A stretch of 64,000 bases of DNA from Bremerella sp. JC817 (GCF_040718835.1 NZ_JBFEFG010000274.1:620001-684000), one strand, 5' to 3'; numbered from the stretch's first letter, positions 1 to 8,881 are shown. Made by a program: numbers and translations. Notes: generated from the sequence alone by a model not told the origin.

Positions 1-1402
1 ATCGTTCGCGAAGTTGCGGCAGATTGTCGAGTAACACCTGGCGAGTCGAAGTGTTCTCGGCCTCGATCTTGGCGATCATGTTCCCATCTTCAACCTTGAT
101 CTCGACCTTGAGTTGCCCCAATTCGGAAGGGTTCAAGCGGATCTTGATCGACTGGCCTGGCGGAGTCGATTCAACGGCTCGGGCAACTCGGTTTATCAAA
201 CGAATTTGCTGACGCGAATCGAGCTGCGTTGAAGGCTTTCCTTCGGTGGTCTTTTGCAGCGTTCCACGTTGCATCCCGCGTTGCAGCAGCGAGGCGATGT
301 TGTTCACGCCACCGTTGGTATTGGACGTGCTGCCGCCTGGCGTCGTTGTTGTTCGCGCCGCGGCGGAAGCTGCCGCTGCTGCGGCAACCGCTTCGCTTGC
401 TTCACTGCTGGCGGCGATGTTCGAAGTGGTTTCGGCGGAGACCTCTGCTGGTGCCTTCGCTGCGTCAACTTTCGCATCCGGCTTGTCGGTTCGGCGTTGC
501 ACCGAACGGGACTCGTTGTCGCGTGACGAATCGTGTCCGCTCGCTTCTTCACCCGAAGTGGTTTCGATCTCAGGCGCGCTGGCATCCTCGGTTTGCTCCG
601 CGGTTAGCTCTTCGCCGTTGGTTTCGTCTGCACTGGCCACGGTCTCGTGATCAGCCTGCGATTCGTCGGTCGCGGCGACTTCAGTGGTAATCTGTTCAGC
701 CTGTTGGGCTGCTTCGGCCTGATCCTTGCCATCACTCTTCTGAGCAACCGCATTGGCATCGGTTCCCAGATTTTCCTGATCCGCGTCTGTCGCTGATTCC
801 TCGATCGGACTGGTATCGAGCGGCTGGTCGGTATCGATGTTGCCGGCGTTGGCCTGTGATGTCTTCTGTTGGTTGACTTCGACCGCCCCGCCCTGCTCTG
901 CGGCGACTTCTGATTCGTCTCCCTCGGTAGTGGCCACGATTTCTGGCGTGGCGAGAGTCTGTTCTTGTTGACTAGCAGCGGCCGTTTCGAGCGCGGCTTG
1001 ATCAGGGTTGTCGGTATCTTCTTCGTTGGAACCCTTCTCCGAAAGTTCCGCCACGGCAGCGACATCTTCCGCATCGATCGAGTCATCCGCTCGCTGACTG
1101 CTGTCAGACACATCGTTCCGAGCCGCTTCAACCGGAACGGCACTCGCCGCTTCTTCGTAGTGATCGTCGTGCAGACTGGGATCGTCGGTAACCGCCGTGT
1201 AGGGTTCGTCGGCGACACTGGTTTTACCGCTGGCGGGCGCGGCTGGGTCGAAAATGTTCTTCCCTTTCCCCGACAGCGACTGCGAGGTCTTCATGATTAA
1301 GTCGAAGAAGGCCATCGGATCCGCAGCCGAAGCTTGCTGATTGCGCGAATTCCCCGCCCAGTTGGAGGTGGAATTGATCGAACTCGATGATGAGGTTTCC
1401 AT
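1..1402 (-). CDS. fliK: Flagellar hook-length control protein FliK (3' end beyond window)
   Basis: FliK is the secreted ruler that sets hook length and switches the flagellar export gate from hook to filament substrates. The ATG at 1402 opens a frame that stays open to the window edge, about 467 codons. The first ~330 residues are low-complexity and rich in Ala, Glu, Asp, Ser and Thr, as expected for the disordered ruler part. The last visible ~80 residues contain the Flg_hook signature, with IRLNPSELGQLKVEI followed by IEAENTSRQVLLDNLPQLRE. This is the conserved C-terminal substrate-switching domain. The gene is last in view of the fli operon and starts 12 bases after the motE-like gene. The stop codon and the extreme C-terminus are missing because the window ends. 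Confidence 0.85.
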   Translation of the reverse strand, partial: METSSSSSINSTSNWAGNSRNQQASAADPMAFFDLIMKTSQSLSGKGKNIFDPAAPASGKTSVADEPYTAVTDDPSLHDDHYEEAASAVPVEAARNDVSDSSQRADDSIDAEDVAAVAELSEKGSNEEDTDNPDQAALETAAASQQEQTLATPEIVATTEGDESEVAAEQGGAVEVNQQKTSQANAGNIDTDQPLDTSPIEESATDADQENLGTDANAVAQKSDGKDQAEAAQQAEQITTEVAATDESQADHETVASADETNGEELTAEQTEDASAPEIETTSGEEASGHDSSRDNESRSVQRRTDKPDAKVDAAKAPAEVSAETTSNIAASSEASEAVAAAAAASAAARTTTTPGGSTSNTNGGVNNIASLLQRGMQRGTLQKTTEGKPSTQLDSRQQIRLINRVARAVESTPPGQSIKIRLNPSELGQLKVEIKVEDGNMIAKIEAENTSTRQVLLDNLPQLRER

Positions 1403-1413
1403 CTGCTTCCTCG

Positions 1414-2112
1414 TTATTTGGACGGCGGCGCGAACTGCTGAAGCTGATCGCGAGCGTCTCCCAAAATGTCCGTATCCGGCATGCCCCGGCGAATCTCGTC
1501 TAGAATATCGGCCAGCTTCTGCTGTTCTTCCTCGCTACGGAACTCGCCCATAATTTTCTTACGCTTGTCGGTCGACATCGCTTTGACGATCTTCACCACG
1601 TCGGTCATCGCCTTGTCGTCCCGCTCGAGCATCATCAGAATTTGTTCTTTCGCCTGGCGTGGATCTAATGCTTCCAGCGTCCGCTGCACTTCCACGATAG
1701 CTTCATCCAGCACACCATCTTCCAGGGCTTTCAGACGCTGATCGAAACCTTGCTTTAACTGGTCGTAACGCCGACGTTCTTCCATCAGGCTCGATTGCAT
1801 GTTCCGCAGGTTCTCGATCCCGGTATCCAGTGCTTGCAGGCGAAAGTCGAGTGCCAGATGTCGCTGGGCACGCTCGTCGATAATCTGCTGCATGTCCGGC
1901 TCTTCGTTGTCTTCTTCCGGCTCGTCCTCTTTCTGGATTTCTTCCCGGATCGCATCTTCGTCGATGCCATAGACGATCGCCATCAGCGAGTAGAAACGCT
2001 CTTTGGTGAACGTCCCGGAGTTGGCGAACATCGCCACGCAGATTACCTGCGCCAGGACGGTCGCTACGCAGAGGTAGGCAATAAATGCTCCTGCCATACG
2101 TACCAAAGCCAC
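1414..2112 (-). CDS. MotE-like / MgtE-N-like flagellar operon protein
   Basis: This 232-residue protein has one N-terminal membrane helix (about residues 5-28), then an acidic stretch (EDEPEEDNEEPD), a long coiled-coil-like region (about 75-130) and a C-terminal helical part. The last region contains ERDDKAMTDVVKIVKAMSTD and resembles the MgtE intracellular N domain. The same order of membrane helix, coiled coil and MgtE_N-like repeat is known for MotE, a chaperone for the flagellar stator, and MotE-like genes commonly sit between fliJ and fliK. It starts 2 bases from the end of fliJ and precedes fliK by 12 bases. The MotE assignment rests on architecture and position, not on a search. Confidence 0.6.
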   Translation of the reverse strand: MALVRMAGAFIAYLCVATVLAQVICVAMFANSGTFTKERFYSLMAIVYGIDEDAIREEIQKEDEPEEDNEEPDMQQIIDERAQRHLALDFRLQALDTGIENLRNMQSSLMEERRRYDQLKQGFDQRLKALEDGVLDEAIVEVQRTLEALDPRQAKEQILMMLERDDKAMTDVVKIVKAMSTDKRKKIMGEFRSEEEQQKLADILDEIRRGMPDTDILGDARDQLQQFAPPSK

Positions 2113-2114
2113 GT

Positions 2115-2564
2115 CTAGTCTCCTTTACGCCGAAAACCGCCCAGGGCGATTTCGTCCATTTGTTTTGCTTCCAGAGCGAGCTCCCACTGTTGGTGCTGCT
2201 CGTGCTTCTGTTCCTTCAATCGTTCCAGGGTGCGGACTTCGTGGTCGGCGTCGATCAATGCTTGACGACGTTGTTGAATGTGCGGCTGCAACTGCTGCAT
2301 CAAATTCAACTTCTCTTGCCGCAGGGCTTTCAAAAATACGAACTCGCTTTGCGATGCCGCGATCAGGTCGACGTTCAAGGTTCCCTTTTGTGAAACTGAT
2401 CGAACGTATGTGTTGTGCTCTTCCATCTCGCGTTCGATGTCGGCCTGGTGCTGTTTCAGTTGATCTTCCGCTCGCAGCACCTCGGCCAGGTCGGCACGAC
2501 ATTGATCGCGCGCGGCCATCTTCAGCCGGAGGTAGGTCTCGAGTCGGAAGCGAAACTTGGCCAT
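2115..2564 (-). CDS. fliJ: Flagellar export protein FliJ
   Basis: FliJ is the coiled-coil stalk that inserts in the FliI hexamer and couples the ATPase to the export gate FlhA. The product is 149 residues, the usual FliJ size, and almost wholly helical and charged. It begins MAKFRFRLETYLRLK, the typical FliJ start (F-x-F-x-L-x-x-x-L). The gene lies between fliI (14 bases upstream) and the motE-like gene, the canonical position. Low sequence conservation is normal for FliJ, so the call leans on length, composition and context. Confidence 0.85.
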   Translation of the reverse strand: MAKFRFRLETYLRLKMAARDQCRADLAEVLRAEDQLKQHQADIEREMEEHNTYVRSVSQKGTLNVDLIAASQSEFVFLKALRQEKLNLMQQLQPHIQQRRQALIDADHEVRTLERLKEQKHEQHQQWELALEAKQMDEIALGGFRRKGD

Positions 2565-2578
2565 TCAGGTTCTCTGAG

Positions 2579-3928
2579 CTACTTGGAGTTAACTCGGGCG
2601 CCGCCCAGGTTGGGCTGCGGTGCGCTGCATTTACGAACCAGGGCCAGCAACTGCTGCTGGGCTGATTCGACACTGGCTTGTTCGTCCACCCGCTGTCGCA
2701 GGAAACGATCAATCTCGTCCTTCAATCGAATCGCCATATCGATCCGAGGATTCGCTCCCTGGCGGTAGGCTCCGATGTTGATCAGGTCTTCATTTTCGGC
2801 ATAGGTCGCCATCAAATCGCGAATCACCAGCGCGCCGGTGCGAACTTCGTCGCTAACCAGGTCGTTCATCAAACGGCTGATGCTCTGCATGATGTCGATC
2901 GCCGGATAGTGCCCTTTGCCAGCCAACTTTCGGGAAAGCACGATGTGGCCATCCAGGAGCCCTCGCACCGTATCGGCGACCGGTTCGTTGGTATCGTCCC
3001 CTTCGACCAGCACGGTATAAAAGGCAGTGATACTCCCCTGTGCCGTGCGTCCGGTTCGTTCGACCAGGCGCGGCAGTAAGGCAAACATCGACGGCGGATA
3101 GCCCTTCGTCGTTGGCGGCTCGCCGGCGGCCAAACCGATCTCTCGTTGAGCCATTGCGAAGCGGGTCACGCTGTCCATCAGGAACAACACATTCTTGCCA
3201 CACGAGCGGAAGTATTCGGCAATGGTCGTCGCGGTTAATGCGGCCTGCATTCGCTGAATGGCAGGCTGATCGCTGGTCGCCACAACGACCACGCTACGAG
3301 CCATCCCTTCAGGACCGAGGTCGCGTTCGATGAAGTCGTTCACTTCACGACCACGTTCACCGATCAAGGCAATCACGTTCACATCGGCCGACGTGTAACG
3401 GGCCATCATCCCCAGCGTGACGCTCTTACCGACGCCACTACCAGCGAAGATCCCCACACGCTGACCGAGACCGCACGTCAGCATGCCGTCGATGGCACGC
3501 ACGCCCGTCGAGATCGTTTGATCAATTCGCGGACGATTGACCGCATTCGGTGGATCGCGATCGAGTCCCAGCCGGTCGACAGCGATCGGCGGTGGAAGGT
3601 GATCGAGGCACTTGCCGTGGGCATCGACAATTCGCCCCAGCAGTTGATCCCCCACGCCGACCGTGCGGAACGATTTTCGCAAACGCACGATGTTGCCGCG
3701 GCGAATCCCCTGCACTCCGGTCAACGGATAGACCAGGGTGTGTTCTCCCTTAAACCCAATCACTTCGGCAGGAATCGCCGGCCCGACCTGGCGTTCGATT
3801 TCGACGACCGCACCAATCGGCACCGGAAAACCGGCTACGGCGGTGGTGGTCCCGAAGGTCTCGACAACACTTCCGGTCACCGATGTCGGCATAACCTGGG
3901 CCAGGCGACTTTTCAGGGAAGCAATCAC
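2579..3928 (-). CDS. fliI: Flagellum-specific ATP synthase/export ATPase FliI
   Basis: FliI is the hexameric ATPase that unfolds and feeds export substrates to the flagellar type III secretion gate. The 449-residue product shows Walker A (GIFAGSGVGKS, about residue 165), the Walker B region FLMDSVTRFAMAQREIGLA, the family signature PPTTKGYPPSMFALLPRL and the DGHIVLSRKLA motif, all characteristic of FliI/YscN rather than F1 beta. It overlaps fliH by 4 bases (ATGA), which points to translational coupling. The C-terminus is slightly longer than average and ends in a short Asn/Gly tail. Confidence 0.97.
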   Translation of the reverse strand: MIASLKSRLAQVMPTSVTGSVVETFGTTTAVAGFPVPIGAVVEIERQVGPAIPAEVIGFKGEHTLVYPLTGVQGIRRGNIVRLRKSFRTVGVGDQLLGRIVDAHGKCLDHLPPPIAVDRLGLDRDPPNAVNRPRIDQTISTGVRAIDGMLTCGLGQRVGIFAGSGVGKSVTLGMMARYTSADVNVIALIGERGREVNDFIERDLGPEGMARSVVVVATSDQPAIQRMQAALTATTIAEYFRSCGKNVLFLMDSVTRFAMAQREIGLAAGEPPTTKGYPPSMFALLPRLVERTGRTAQGSITAFYTVLVEGDDTNEPVADTVRGLLDGHIVLSRKLAGKGHYPAIDIMQSISRLMNDLVSDEVRTGALVIRDLMATYAENEDLINIGAYRQGANPRIDMAIRLKDEIDRFLRQRVDEQASVESAQQQLLALVRKCSAPQPNLGGARVNSK

Positions 3929-4593
3929 GCGGCACCTCCCAGTTCTTCGGCAATGCGGCTGAGTTGGGTTTCAATGCGATTATCGATCGAACCAAACTTG
4001 GTTTCGACAATGCAACCACCACGGGTGATTGAGCTGTCGGCGATGATTTGTGCCGGAGCCAGCTTCTTCAGTTCATCGCACAACATCGCTTCGCCACTTT
4101 GCATGCTGCTGAGATCTTGTGGGTTGAGTCGCACATGGATCTCGCCACAGCCAGAGGCAAGTTGCAACGATTCACGAACAAGCGTGGCCGAGACTTGCGG
4201 ATCGGCGGCAACTTCCCGGCGAATGATCTTTTCCGCGATCGCGACAGCAACCTGTAAGCCGACTTGCTCCCATTGGTTCAGCCAGGCCTGACGGGCGGTC
4301 GTCAGCTCTTGGACTAACGTTCGCAACGCTGGAAGCAGCGTCGCGGCTTGTTGATCGACTTCTACCTTCATCGACTGGCGAGCCTTTTCTTCGGCTGCCT
4401 GACGACCTTGTTGTTCGGCCTGGGCCCGGATCTGCTTGGCTTGTTCCTGGGCTTGCTTGACCAGCTCGGCCGCTTTCAGCTTGACGCTGTTCAGATCGTT
4501 TTGAGCCTTGCTGCTGACATCGTCGAGATTGAACGCGACGGTCGCCATCAGGTTGGGTTCGTTTTGCAGGTTGCCAGATTTGATCACTGCCAT
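3925..4593 (-). CDS. fliH: Flagellar assembly protein FliH
   Basis: FliH dimers hold FliI at the C-ring and regulate its ATPase activity. The 222-residue product has a Gln/Ala/Lys-rich coiled coil (about residues 35-90, with AQEQAKQIRAQAEQQGRQAAEE) followed by the V/H-ATPase subunit-E-like C-terminal half, including VAVAIAEKIIRREVAADP and the beta segment IHVRLNPQDL. The FliH-specific GxxxG series is not evident, so the N-terminal half is divergent. It follows fliG by 12 bases and overlaps fliI by 4. Confidence 0.9.
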   Translation of the reverse strand: MAVIKSGNLQNEPNLMATVAFNLDDVSSKAQNDLNSVKLKAAELVKQAQEQAKQIRAQAEQQGRQAAEEKARQSMKVEVDQQAATLLPALRTLVQELTTARQAWLNQWEQVGLQVAVAIAEKIIRREVAADPQVSATLVRESLQLASGCGEIHVRLNPQDLSSMQSGEAMLCDELKKLAPAQIIADSSITRGGCIVETKFGSIDNRIETQLSRIAEELGGAA

Positions 4594-4605
4594 GGGTGCT
4601 TCTCC

Positions 4606-5793
4606 TTATGCGGCGGCCTGAAGTTGACCAGCCGCGCGGGCCAGCGTGGGCGTCAGGGTCGAATCTGCCGCAAGGCACATCTGACGCTTGGCATGATCGA
4701 TGTCCGAGAGCAACACCGGCTGCATCTCGCGAATCTTGCGTTCCAGCAACTTTACATCGCCAGCACCAAGACCACGCGAGATTCGTTTCATCACCGCTGG
4801 TGAAGCCCCGCAAAGTGCGAGCAAAACGACCTTCGGTCCGGTCTGATGCAGCACGCGAGCCAGCGAAGCATCGTCAAGCATTGCGAACTTCTCGAACGGG
4901 AACTTCGGCTGCGGAAGCTCGCGAGCCGTTGCTTCGATCTTGGCGACCGGTGCCTTCTTCGGTTCCGGCGTCTTCGGCTCGGGCTTCTTCACTTCGATCG
5001 GAGCCGTGGCGGCAAATGGCTGTGCCTTGGGTTCGACCTTGGGCTGCGGCATGGGCACGACGGCGGGCGTTGGCTGGACAATCACCGAGGCTGCGTTGGC
5101 AGTCTGCTGGAAAGTTTCCAGGTCGCCAGGAATCTGCGAACCGCGACTTCTTAGTTCGGCGAGAAGCTGCTCGGCCTGGTCGTTGGAAGATGCCTTCAAG
5201 ATTGCCTGGGCGGCAGCCATTCCGAGTCGACGTCGCTCGAAGGCGAGTGTTTGACGCGAAACAATTTGCTTGATGCGGGCTTCAACATCCGCCACGATCT
5301 CTTGCGATGGCTCGTCGAGCATGGTGATGCGGTGGACCACTTCGGCCTGGAGGCGAGCTGGCAGCTGTCGCAAGATTTCCGAGGCTCGCTCTGGCTGGAG
5401 GTAGCTCATGACCATAGCGGTCACTTGCGGGTGTTCTTGCTCGAAGAACGGGGCCAGCATCTCGCTGGGGGCGTCGTTCAAGAAAGCGAACGGCGGAGGC
5501 GTTGGCACCGATGAAGGCTGTGGTGCGGCGACCGGTGCTTCAGGCTGCTGGTAGGTGAATTCCATCTCGACGCCAGGATCTTCCATGGCAACCTGTCGAC
5601 CGGAGTTCCGCAGAAACTCGTCGAGGACGGTTTGGCGTTCTTCGTCCGAAACGTTTTCGAGTTCGATCGACATCCAGCGAATTTGCGAGGCCACCTCTTC
5701 CGGCATGCTGTCGAGCAGCTTGTCGGCCGAGACTTCATCGAGACTGGCGATCACGATGGCGGCTTTGCGGATGGTTTCAGGCGATGTGTTCAT
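4606..5793 (-). CDS. fliG: Flagellar motor switch protein FliG (divergent, long linker)
   Basis: FliG links the MS ring (FliF) to the C-ring and contacts the stator to make torque. The product is 395 residues against about 335 usually; the excess is a Pro/Ala/Lys-rich linker at about 235-305 between the middle and C-terminal domains. The middle domain keeps the EHPQ signature (FFEQEHPQVTAMVMSYL). The C-terminal domain aligns through LLALCGA and PVLLS with E. coli FliG. The charged residues that E. coli uses for torque appear not to be kept: Lys264 aligns with C, Arg281 with G, Asp288-Asp289 with R-K, and Arg297 with L. The N-terminal FliF-binding domain is short. It lies between fliF and fliH. 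Confidence 0.93.
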   Translation of the reverse strand: MNTSPETIRKAAIVIASLDEVSADKLLDSMPEEVASQIRWMSIELENVSDEERQTVLDEFLRNSGRQVAMEDPGVEMEFTYQQPEAPVAAPQPSSVPTPPPFAFLNDAPSEMLAPFFEQEHPQVTAMVMSYLQPERASEILRQLPARLQAEVVHRITMLDEPSQEIVADVEARIKQIVSRQTLAFERRRLGMAAAQAILKASSNDQAEQLLAELRSRGSQIPGDLETFQQTANAASVIVQPTPAVVPMPQPKVEPKAQPFAATAPIEVKKPEPKTPEPKKAPVAKIEATARELPQPKFPFEKFAMLDDASLARVLHQTGPKVVLLALCGASPAVMKRISRGLGAGDVKLLERKIREMQPVLLSDIDHAKRQMCLAADSTLTPTLARAAGQLQAAA

Positions 5794-5821
5794 GGCTTGT
5801 TGATCTGTTGTGGCTTAACCG

Positions 5822-7495
5822 CTAGTTGGTGCTTCCGATCCAGTTCTGCAGAATTCCCAGGGCCGTGTCAGGATCTTCGCGAACCATTTCGGCCAGTTCG
5901 TTCTTCAGGTTAGGACCACCACCCTGATTGAATCGTTTCTTGAGTAGCCCCTGCATCGAGCTCTCGGACTCTTCGTTCGGCTTCGCCTCTTTTTTGGCTT
6001 GGGCGTTCGCTGGATCTTCCAGCTTGAAGGCTTGCGCTGACTCGGGCGCAGGAGCACCGCCGGCCAACATACTGCGAAGCATCATCAAACCGAAAATGGC
6101 AAACCCGATGGTTGCGAGTGTTTGCCAGTTGGTCGCCAACCAGGCCATTGCCGTGTCGGCAATCGCAGGCTCTTCCGTCGCGGTCTCGGGAAGTTGGGGA
6201 GCGGTCATCACGTAGACCTGCGGATAAGGATCTTCTCCCTGGGCTTGTTCCGGCAGCAAAGTCACGACGGTGGTTTCGACCGCCTTCTTGGTTTCATCTT
6301 CGATCTTTTTCAGTTCGCCTGGATCGGGGGTCTTGGCCGGCTGACCAGCAGGCGTTGGATTGCGGGAATGCCAGACATCGGCGTAATACTGGCTTGGGAT
6401 GCTTACCGAAACGGTCACCCGTTTCGGAGTCAACGAAGCGAGTTGCTTCTGCATGTAATCCTGGTTCGTCACAGCAAGCGTTTCTTCGCGATTCGATTCA
6501 GAAGTTTGCTCTGACATGGGCGTCTGGCTGACGGCCGCTTGCTGATTGGGCTGCTGCGCTTCGAGCCCAGGACGACCTGCATTGATTGGCGTCCGTTTGA
6601 TGTCCGACGTTTTCTCAGCCTTAGAGGCCAGTGGCGTCGGACGTGGATCGTACTTGATTCCCTTTTCAATGCGGTTCATCTCGGGATCGAGTTCAACGTT
6701 GACCGTCACGTTGTTACCGTTGATGAAACGGAGGGCGTTCTGGATGGTGTCGGTCCAGTGCTGCTCGAACCATTGCTTACGAGCCGCGTAGGGATCGTCG
6801 TTGACCGAGGCCAGGTCGTTGTCCAAGCCGCTGTAAGTCCGACGGGAATTCAGATCGGTCACCGAAACATGCTCTGCTTTGAGCCCAGCGATCGAGTGAG
6901 CGACGTAGTTTTGAATGCTTTTAACGGTCTTAGGATCGATATCATCGGAGCCGGAAGGACGCACGACGACGGAAGCTGTGTAAACCTTCACACGCGGAAA
7001 GCCACCTTTGTCTTCGATGTCGTACTGAACCGAGGCGTACTCGATGCCGCGCATGTTCCGTAGAACGAGAGCCATCTCCTTTTCGCGAGCGACCTTCTGC
7101 CGATCCGAGCGATGCTTCTCTGATTCAAATGGGCTCGCTTCGCCGATTGCCTTTTCGACACTGTCGTGAAAATCTGGCGGGATAGCGTTGTTCTTGACCA
7201 GCGCCGCGATGTAGTCGACACGGCGACTGCGGGGGACGTAGATCTGGCTACCGATCACTTCGTAGTCGTCGAGTGTCTCGGCAGCGAAGGCGGCCAGAAT
7301 GGCTTTTTGATCGGCCGGGGCGATCGGGGCGCCAGACAGGATCGGGACATCCTTCTGGAACATCTCGCTTTGAAACAGAAAGGCGACGCTCGTAACAATA
7401 GCCACGACCAACAGGCCTGCGATGATCCGGGAACCGGGTGTCATCGAGACGAAGAGGTCTTTAACTTGCTCGAACGCTTTGTTCAAAAAGTCCAT
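5822..7495 (-). CDS. fliF: Flagellar M-ring protein FliF
   Basis: FliF forms the MS ring in the inner membrane and is the first structure of the basal body. From the ATG at 7495 the product is 557 residues, the usual size. It has an N-terminal membrane helix (about 22-42), periplasmic ring-building domains with the YscJ/FliF-type segment, a Pro-rich variable region with SQTPMSEQTSESN, a second membrane helix (TIGFAIFGLMMLRS, about 470) and a C-terminal FliG-binding tail ending ELAEMVREDPDTALGILQNW. A longer frame opens at a TTG at 7510. I prefer 7495 because the protein then begins MDFLNK directly after an AAGG-containing stretch. Confidence 0.95.
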   Translation of the reverse strand: MDFLNKAFEQVKDLFVSMTPGSRIIAGLLVVAIVTSVAFLFQSEMFQKDVPILSGAPIAPADQKAILAAFAAETLDDYEVIGSQIYVPRSRRVDYIAALVKNNAIPPDFHDSVEKAIGEASPFESEKHRSDRQKVAREKEMALVLRNMRGIEYASVQYDIEDKGGFPRVKVYTASVVVRPSGSDDIDPKTVKSIQNYVAHSIAGLKAEHVSVTDLNSRRTYSGLDNDLASVNDDPYAARKQWFEQHWTDTIQNALRFINGNNVTVNVELDPEMNRIEKGIKYDPRPTPLASKAEKTSDIKRTPINAGRPGLEAQQPNQQAAVSQTPMSEQTSESNREETLAVTNQDYMQKQLASLTPKRVTVSVSIPSQYYADVWHSRNPTPAGQPAKTPDPGELKKIEDETKKAVETTVVTLLPEQAQGEDPYPQVYVMTAPQLPETATEEPAIADTAMAWLATNWQTLATIGFAIFGLMMLRSMLAGGAPAPESAQAFKLEDPANAQAKKEAKPNEESESSMQGLLKKRFNQGGGPNLKNELAEMVREDPDTALGILQNWIGSTN

Positions 7496-7611
7496 CCTTG
7501 GACCCTTCAAGCTGCGAAAATGTTCGTTAGTTGGTAAGGTTTGCCATCATCGACTCCTTCGATGGATGGCCGCTGGCGGTCGCTCGATCCGTGAGCTTAA
7601 CCGTTTTGTCG

Positions 7612-7914
7612 CTAAACGCGAATGTCTTTCACTTCCGCATAGGCCTGCATCATTTTGTTGCGGACCTGCATCATCAATTTGAACGACATGTCGGCTTTCT
7701 GCACGGCGGTCAAAACTTCGGCCGGATTGACATCGCCGCCGGTGAACAAGGACTCGACCGCTCGGTCGGCGTCCTGTTGCATCTGGTTGACTTCCTGAAT
7801 TCCTTCGAGAAGGAACTTACCAAACGATCCCGACGCTTCGTCCGCTTTGCCAGGCAAAACGTTCGGCGTGGTGGGGATGTTCAGTTGCTGTTGGATTGCG
7901 TTAATGGATGCCAT
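7612..7914 (-). CDS. fliE: Flagellar hook-basal body complex protein FliE
   Basis: FliE joins the MS ring to the proximal rod. The 100-residue product ends with the family signature, AVQKADMSFKLMMQVRNKMMQAYAEV, in which the MxxxxxxRNKxxxAYxE pattern is diagnostic. It sits 18 bases after flgC, in the standard flgB-flgC-fliE order. A 116-base gap separates it from fliF; I see no strong promoter or terminator there, so read-through is likely. Confidence 0.96.
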   Translation of the reverse strand: MASINAIQQQLNIPTTPNVLPGKADEASGSFGKFLLEGIQEVNQMQQDADRAVESLFTGGDVNPAEVLTAVQKADMSFKLMMQVRNKMMQAYAEVKDIRV

Positions 7915-7932
7915 CGGGGGAGATCACCATTG

Positions 7933-8355
7933 TTACGCCAAAATGCGAAGCGTTTGATTCGTCATGTTCTTGGTCATTTCGAGCACGCCGACGTTCGATT
8001 CGTAGGCCCGGGTCGCTTCCAGGGCATCGACAAATTGCTCGGTCATATCGACGTTCGGATACTCGACGTATCCCTTCCACTTGCCATCCTTGATTGCCAG
8101 AGGATGGTCTGGCTGCCAACGTCGCTTCGGATCGACGTTGTCTTCACGCACTTCGGCAACCTTCACGCCGGCGGCACCACTGGTGGTGGCCAACTCGTGA
8201 TCGGTTTCCAAAATCACATGTTTCGCTTTGTAAGGACCAATGCGTCCATTGGCGTCACGCAGCGACGACATATTGGCAATGTTTTGCGAAATCGTGGTCA
8301 GGCGTTCGCGCTGGGCGACCAGGCCACTCGTGCTGATATCCAAGGCGGAGATCAT
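7933..8355 (-). CDS. flgC: Flagellar basal-body rod protein FlgC
   Basis: FlgC is a proximal rod subunit. The 140-residue product begins MISALDISTSGLVAQRERLTTISQNIANMS, shown here only as the motif SGLxxQRxRLxxISxNIAN of the flagellar rod family. It ends with the C-terminal rod signature VDALEATRAYESNVGVLEMTK. The mid-region YPNVDMTEQFVD matches FlgC. It lies 39 bases after flgB and 18 before fliE. Confidence 0.96.
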   Translation of the reverse strand: MISALDISTSGLVAQRERLTTISQNIANMSSLRDANGRIGPYKAKHVILETDHELATTSGAAGVKVAEVREDNVDPKRRWQPDHPLAIKDGKWKGYVEYPNVDMTEQFVDALEATRAYESNVGVLEMTKNMTNQTLRILA

Positions 8356-8394
8356 CGATACGTCCTTTCCTGACTAAATAAAATCCGGGGGGGA

Positions 8395-8808
8395 TTAAAG
8401 TCGTTCGCTGATGGCAACATTCAACAGACGAAACTGGTTTTCCATAATGGTAAGAGCCATGTTGTGCATCTGCTGATTCTTCGTCAGCTCGGCAACCTGC
8501 TTTTCGATGTCGAGATTGCTCTCGTCATGAAACAGGATTCCGTTGAGTGATTCTCGCACTTCTCGCATTGGGTCACCTTGCTTGGTGCTGACCAACCCGG
8601 ACGGAAGCGACTCGTTCGGTTGATTCTTCTGCTCGATCGCCTCGGCCAAAACTTCGTGGAAGCGATCGACGTTCAAGTCGCGGCCCTTGTAACCAGGCAC
8701 ACGCTGATTGGCGATGTTCGTGGCCAGAATGGAATGTCGCTTCTGCGCGAAGTTCACGACCTGTTCGAGAACAGGGACGGTGTTCGCATTGAGAATCGAA
8801 GATTCCAT
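8395..8808 (-). CDS. flgB: Flagellar basal-body rod protein FlgB
   Basis: FlgB is the proximal rod subunit nearest the MS ring. Starting at the ATG at 8808 the product is 137 residues, normal for FlgB. The N-terminal half contains VVNFAQKRHSILATNIANQRVPGYKGRDL, abbreviated as the RxxxLAxNIANxxxPGYKxRD rod signature. The C-terminus has LTKNQQMHNMALTIMENQF. A longer frame reaches 8946, but the added residues are not FlgB-like and would run across the sigma-54 promoter at 8843-8856, so the shorter start is preferred. It is the first gene of the flg/fli operon. Confidence 0.94.
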   Translation of the reverse strand: MESSILNANTVPVLEQVVNFAQKRHSILATNIANQRVPGYKGRDLNVDRFHEVLAEAIEQKNQPNESLPSGLVSTKQGDPMREVRESLNGILFHDESNLDIEKQVAELTKNQQMHNMALTIMENQFRLLNVAISERL

Positions 8809-8840
8809 CGTGGGCTTCCTTAAGTTAGGCGACCGACGTA

Positions 8841-8858
8841 TTGCAAAGGGTGTGCCGA
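8841..8858 (-). promoter_or_regulatory. Sigma-54 promoter of the flgB operon
   Basis: Read on the minus strand, the element is CGGCACACCCTTTGCAA. It has GG (8856-8855), exactly ten bases, then GC (8844-8843), embedded in GGCAC and TTGCA. That matches the sigma-54 consensus TGGCAC-N5-TTGC(A/T) except for C in place of the first T-G step. It lies about 35 bases ahead of the flgB ATG and directly downstream of a gene for an NtrC-type activator. Sigma-54 control of middle flagellar genes is known in Pseudomonas, Vibrio and Caulobacter; here it is inferred. Confidence 0.75.
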
Positions 8859-8881
8859 GGTTGATGCTTGCATGAAATTCG

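Noticed and set aside
604..1218. 204-codon minus-strand frame inside fliK
   Set aside because: It is an alternative frame of the low-complexity part of fliK. The frame from 1402 continues into the conserved Flg_hook domain.
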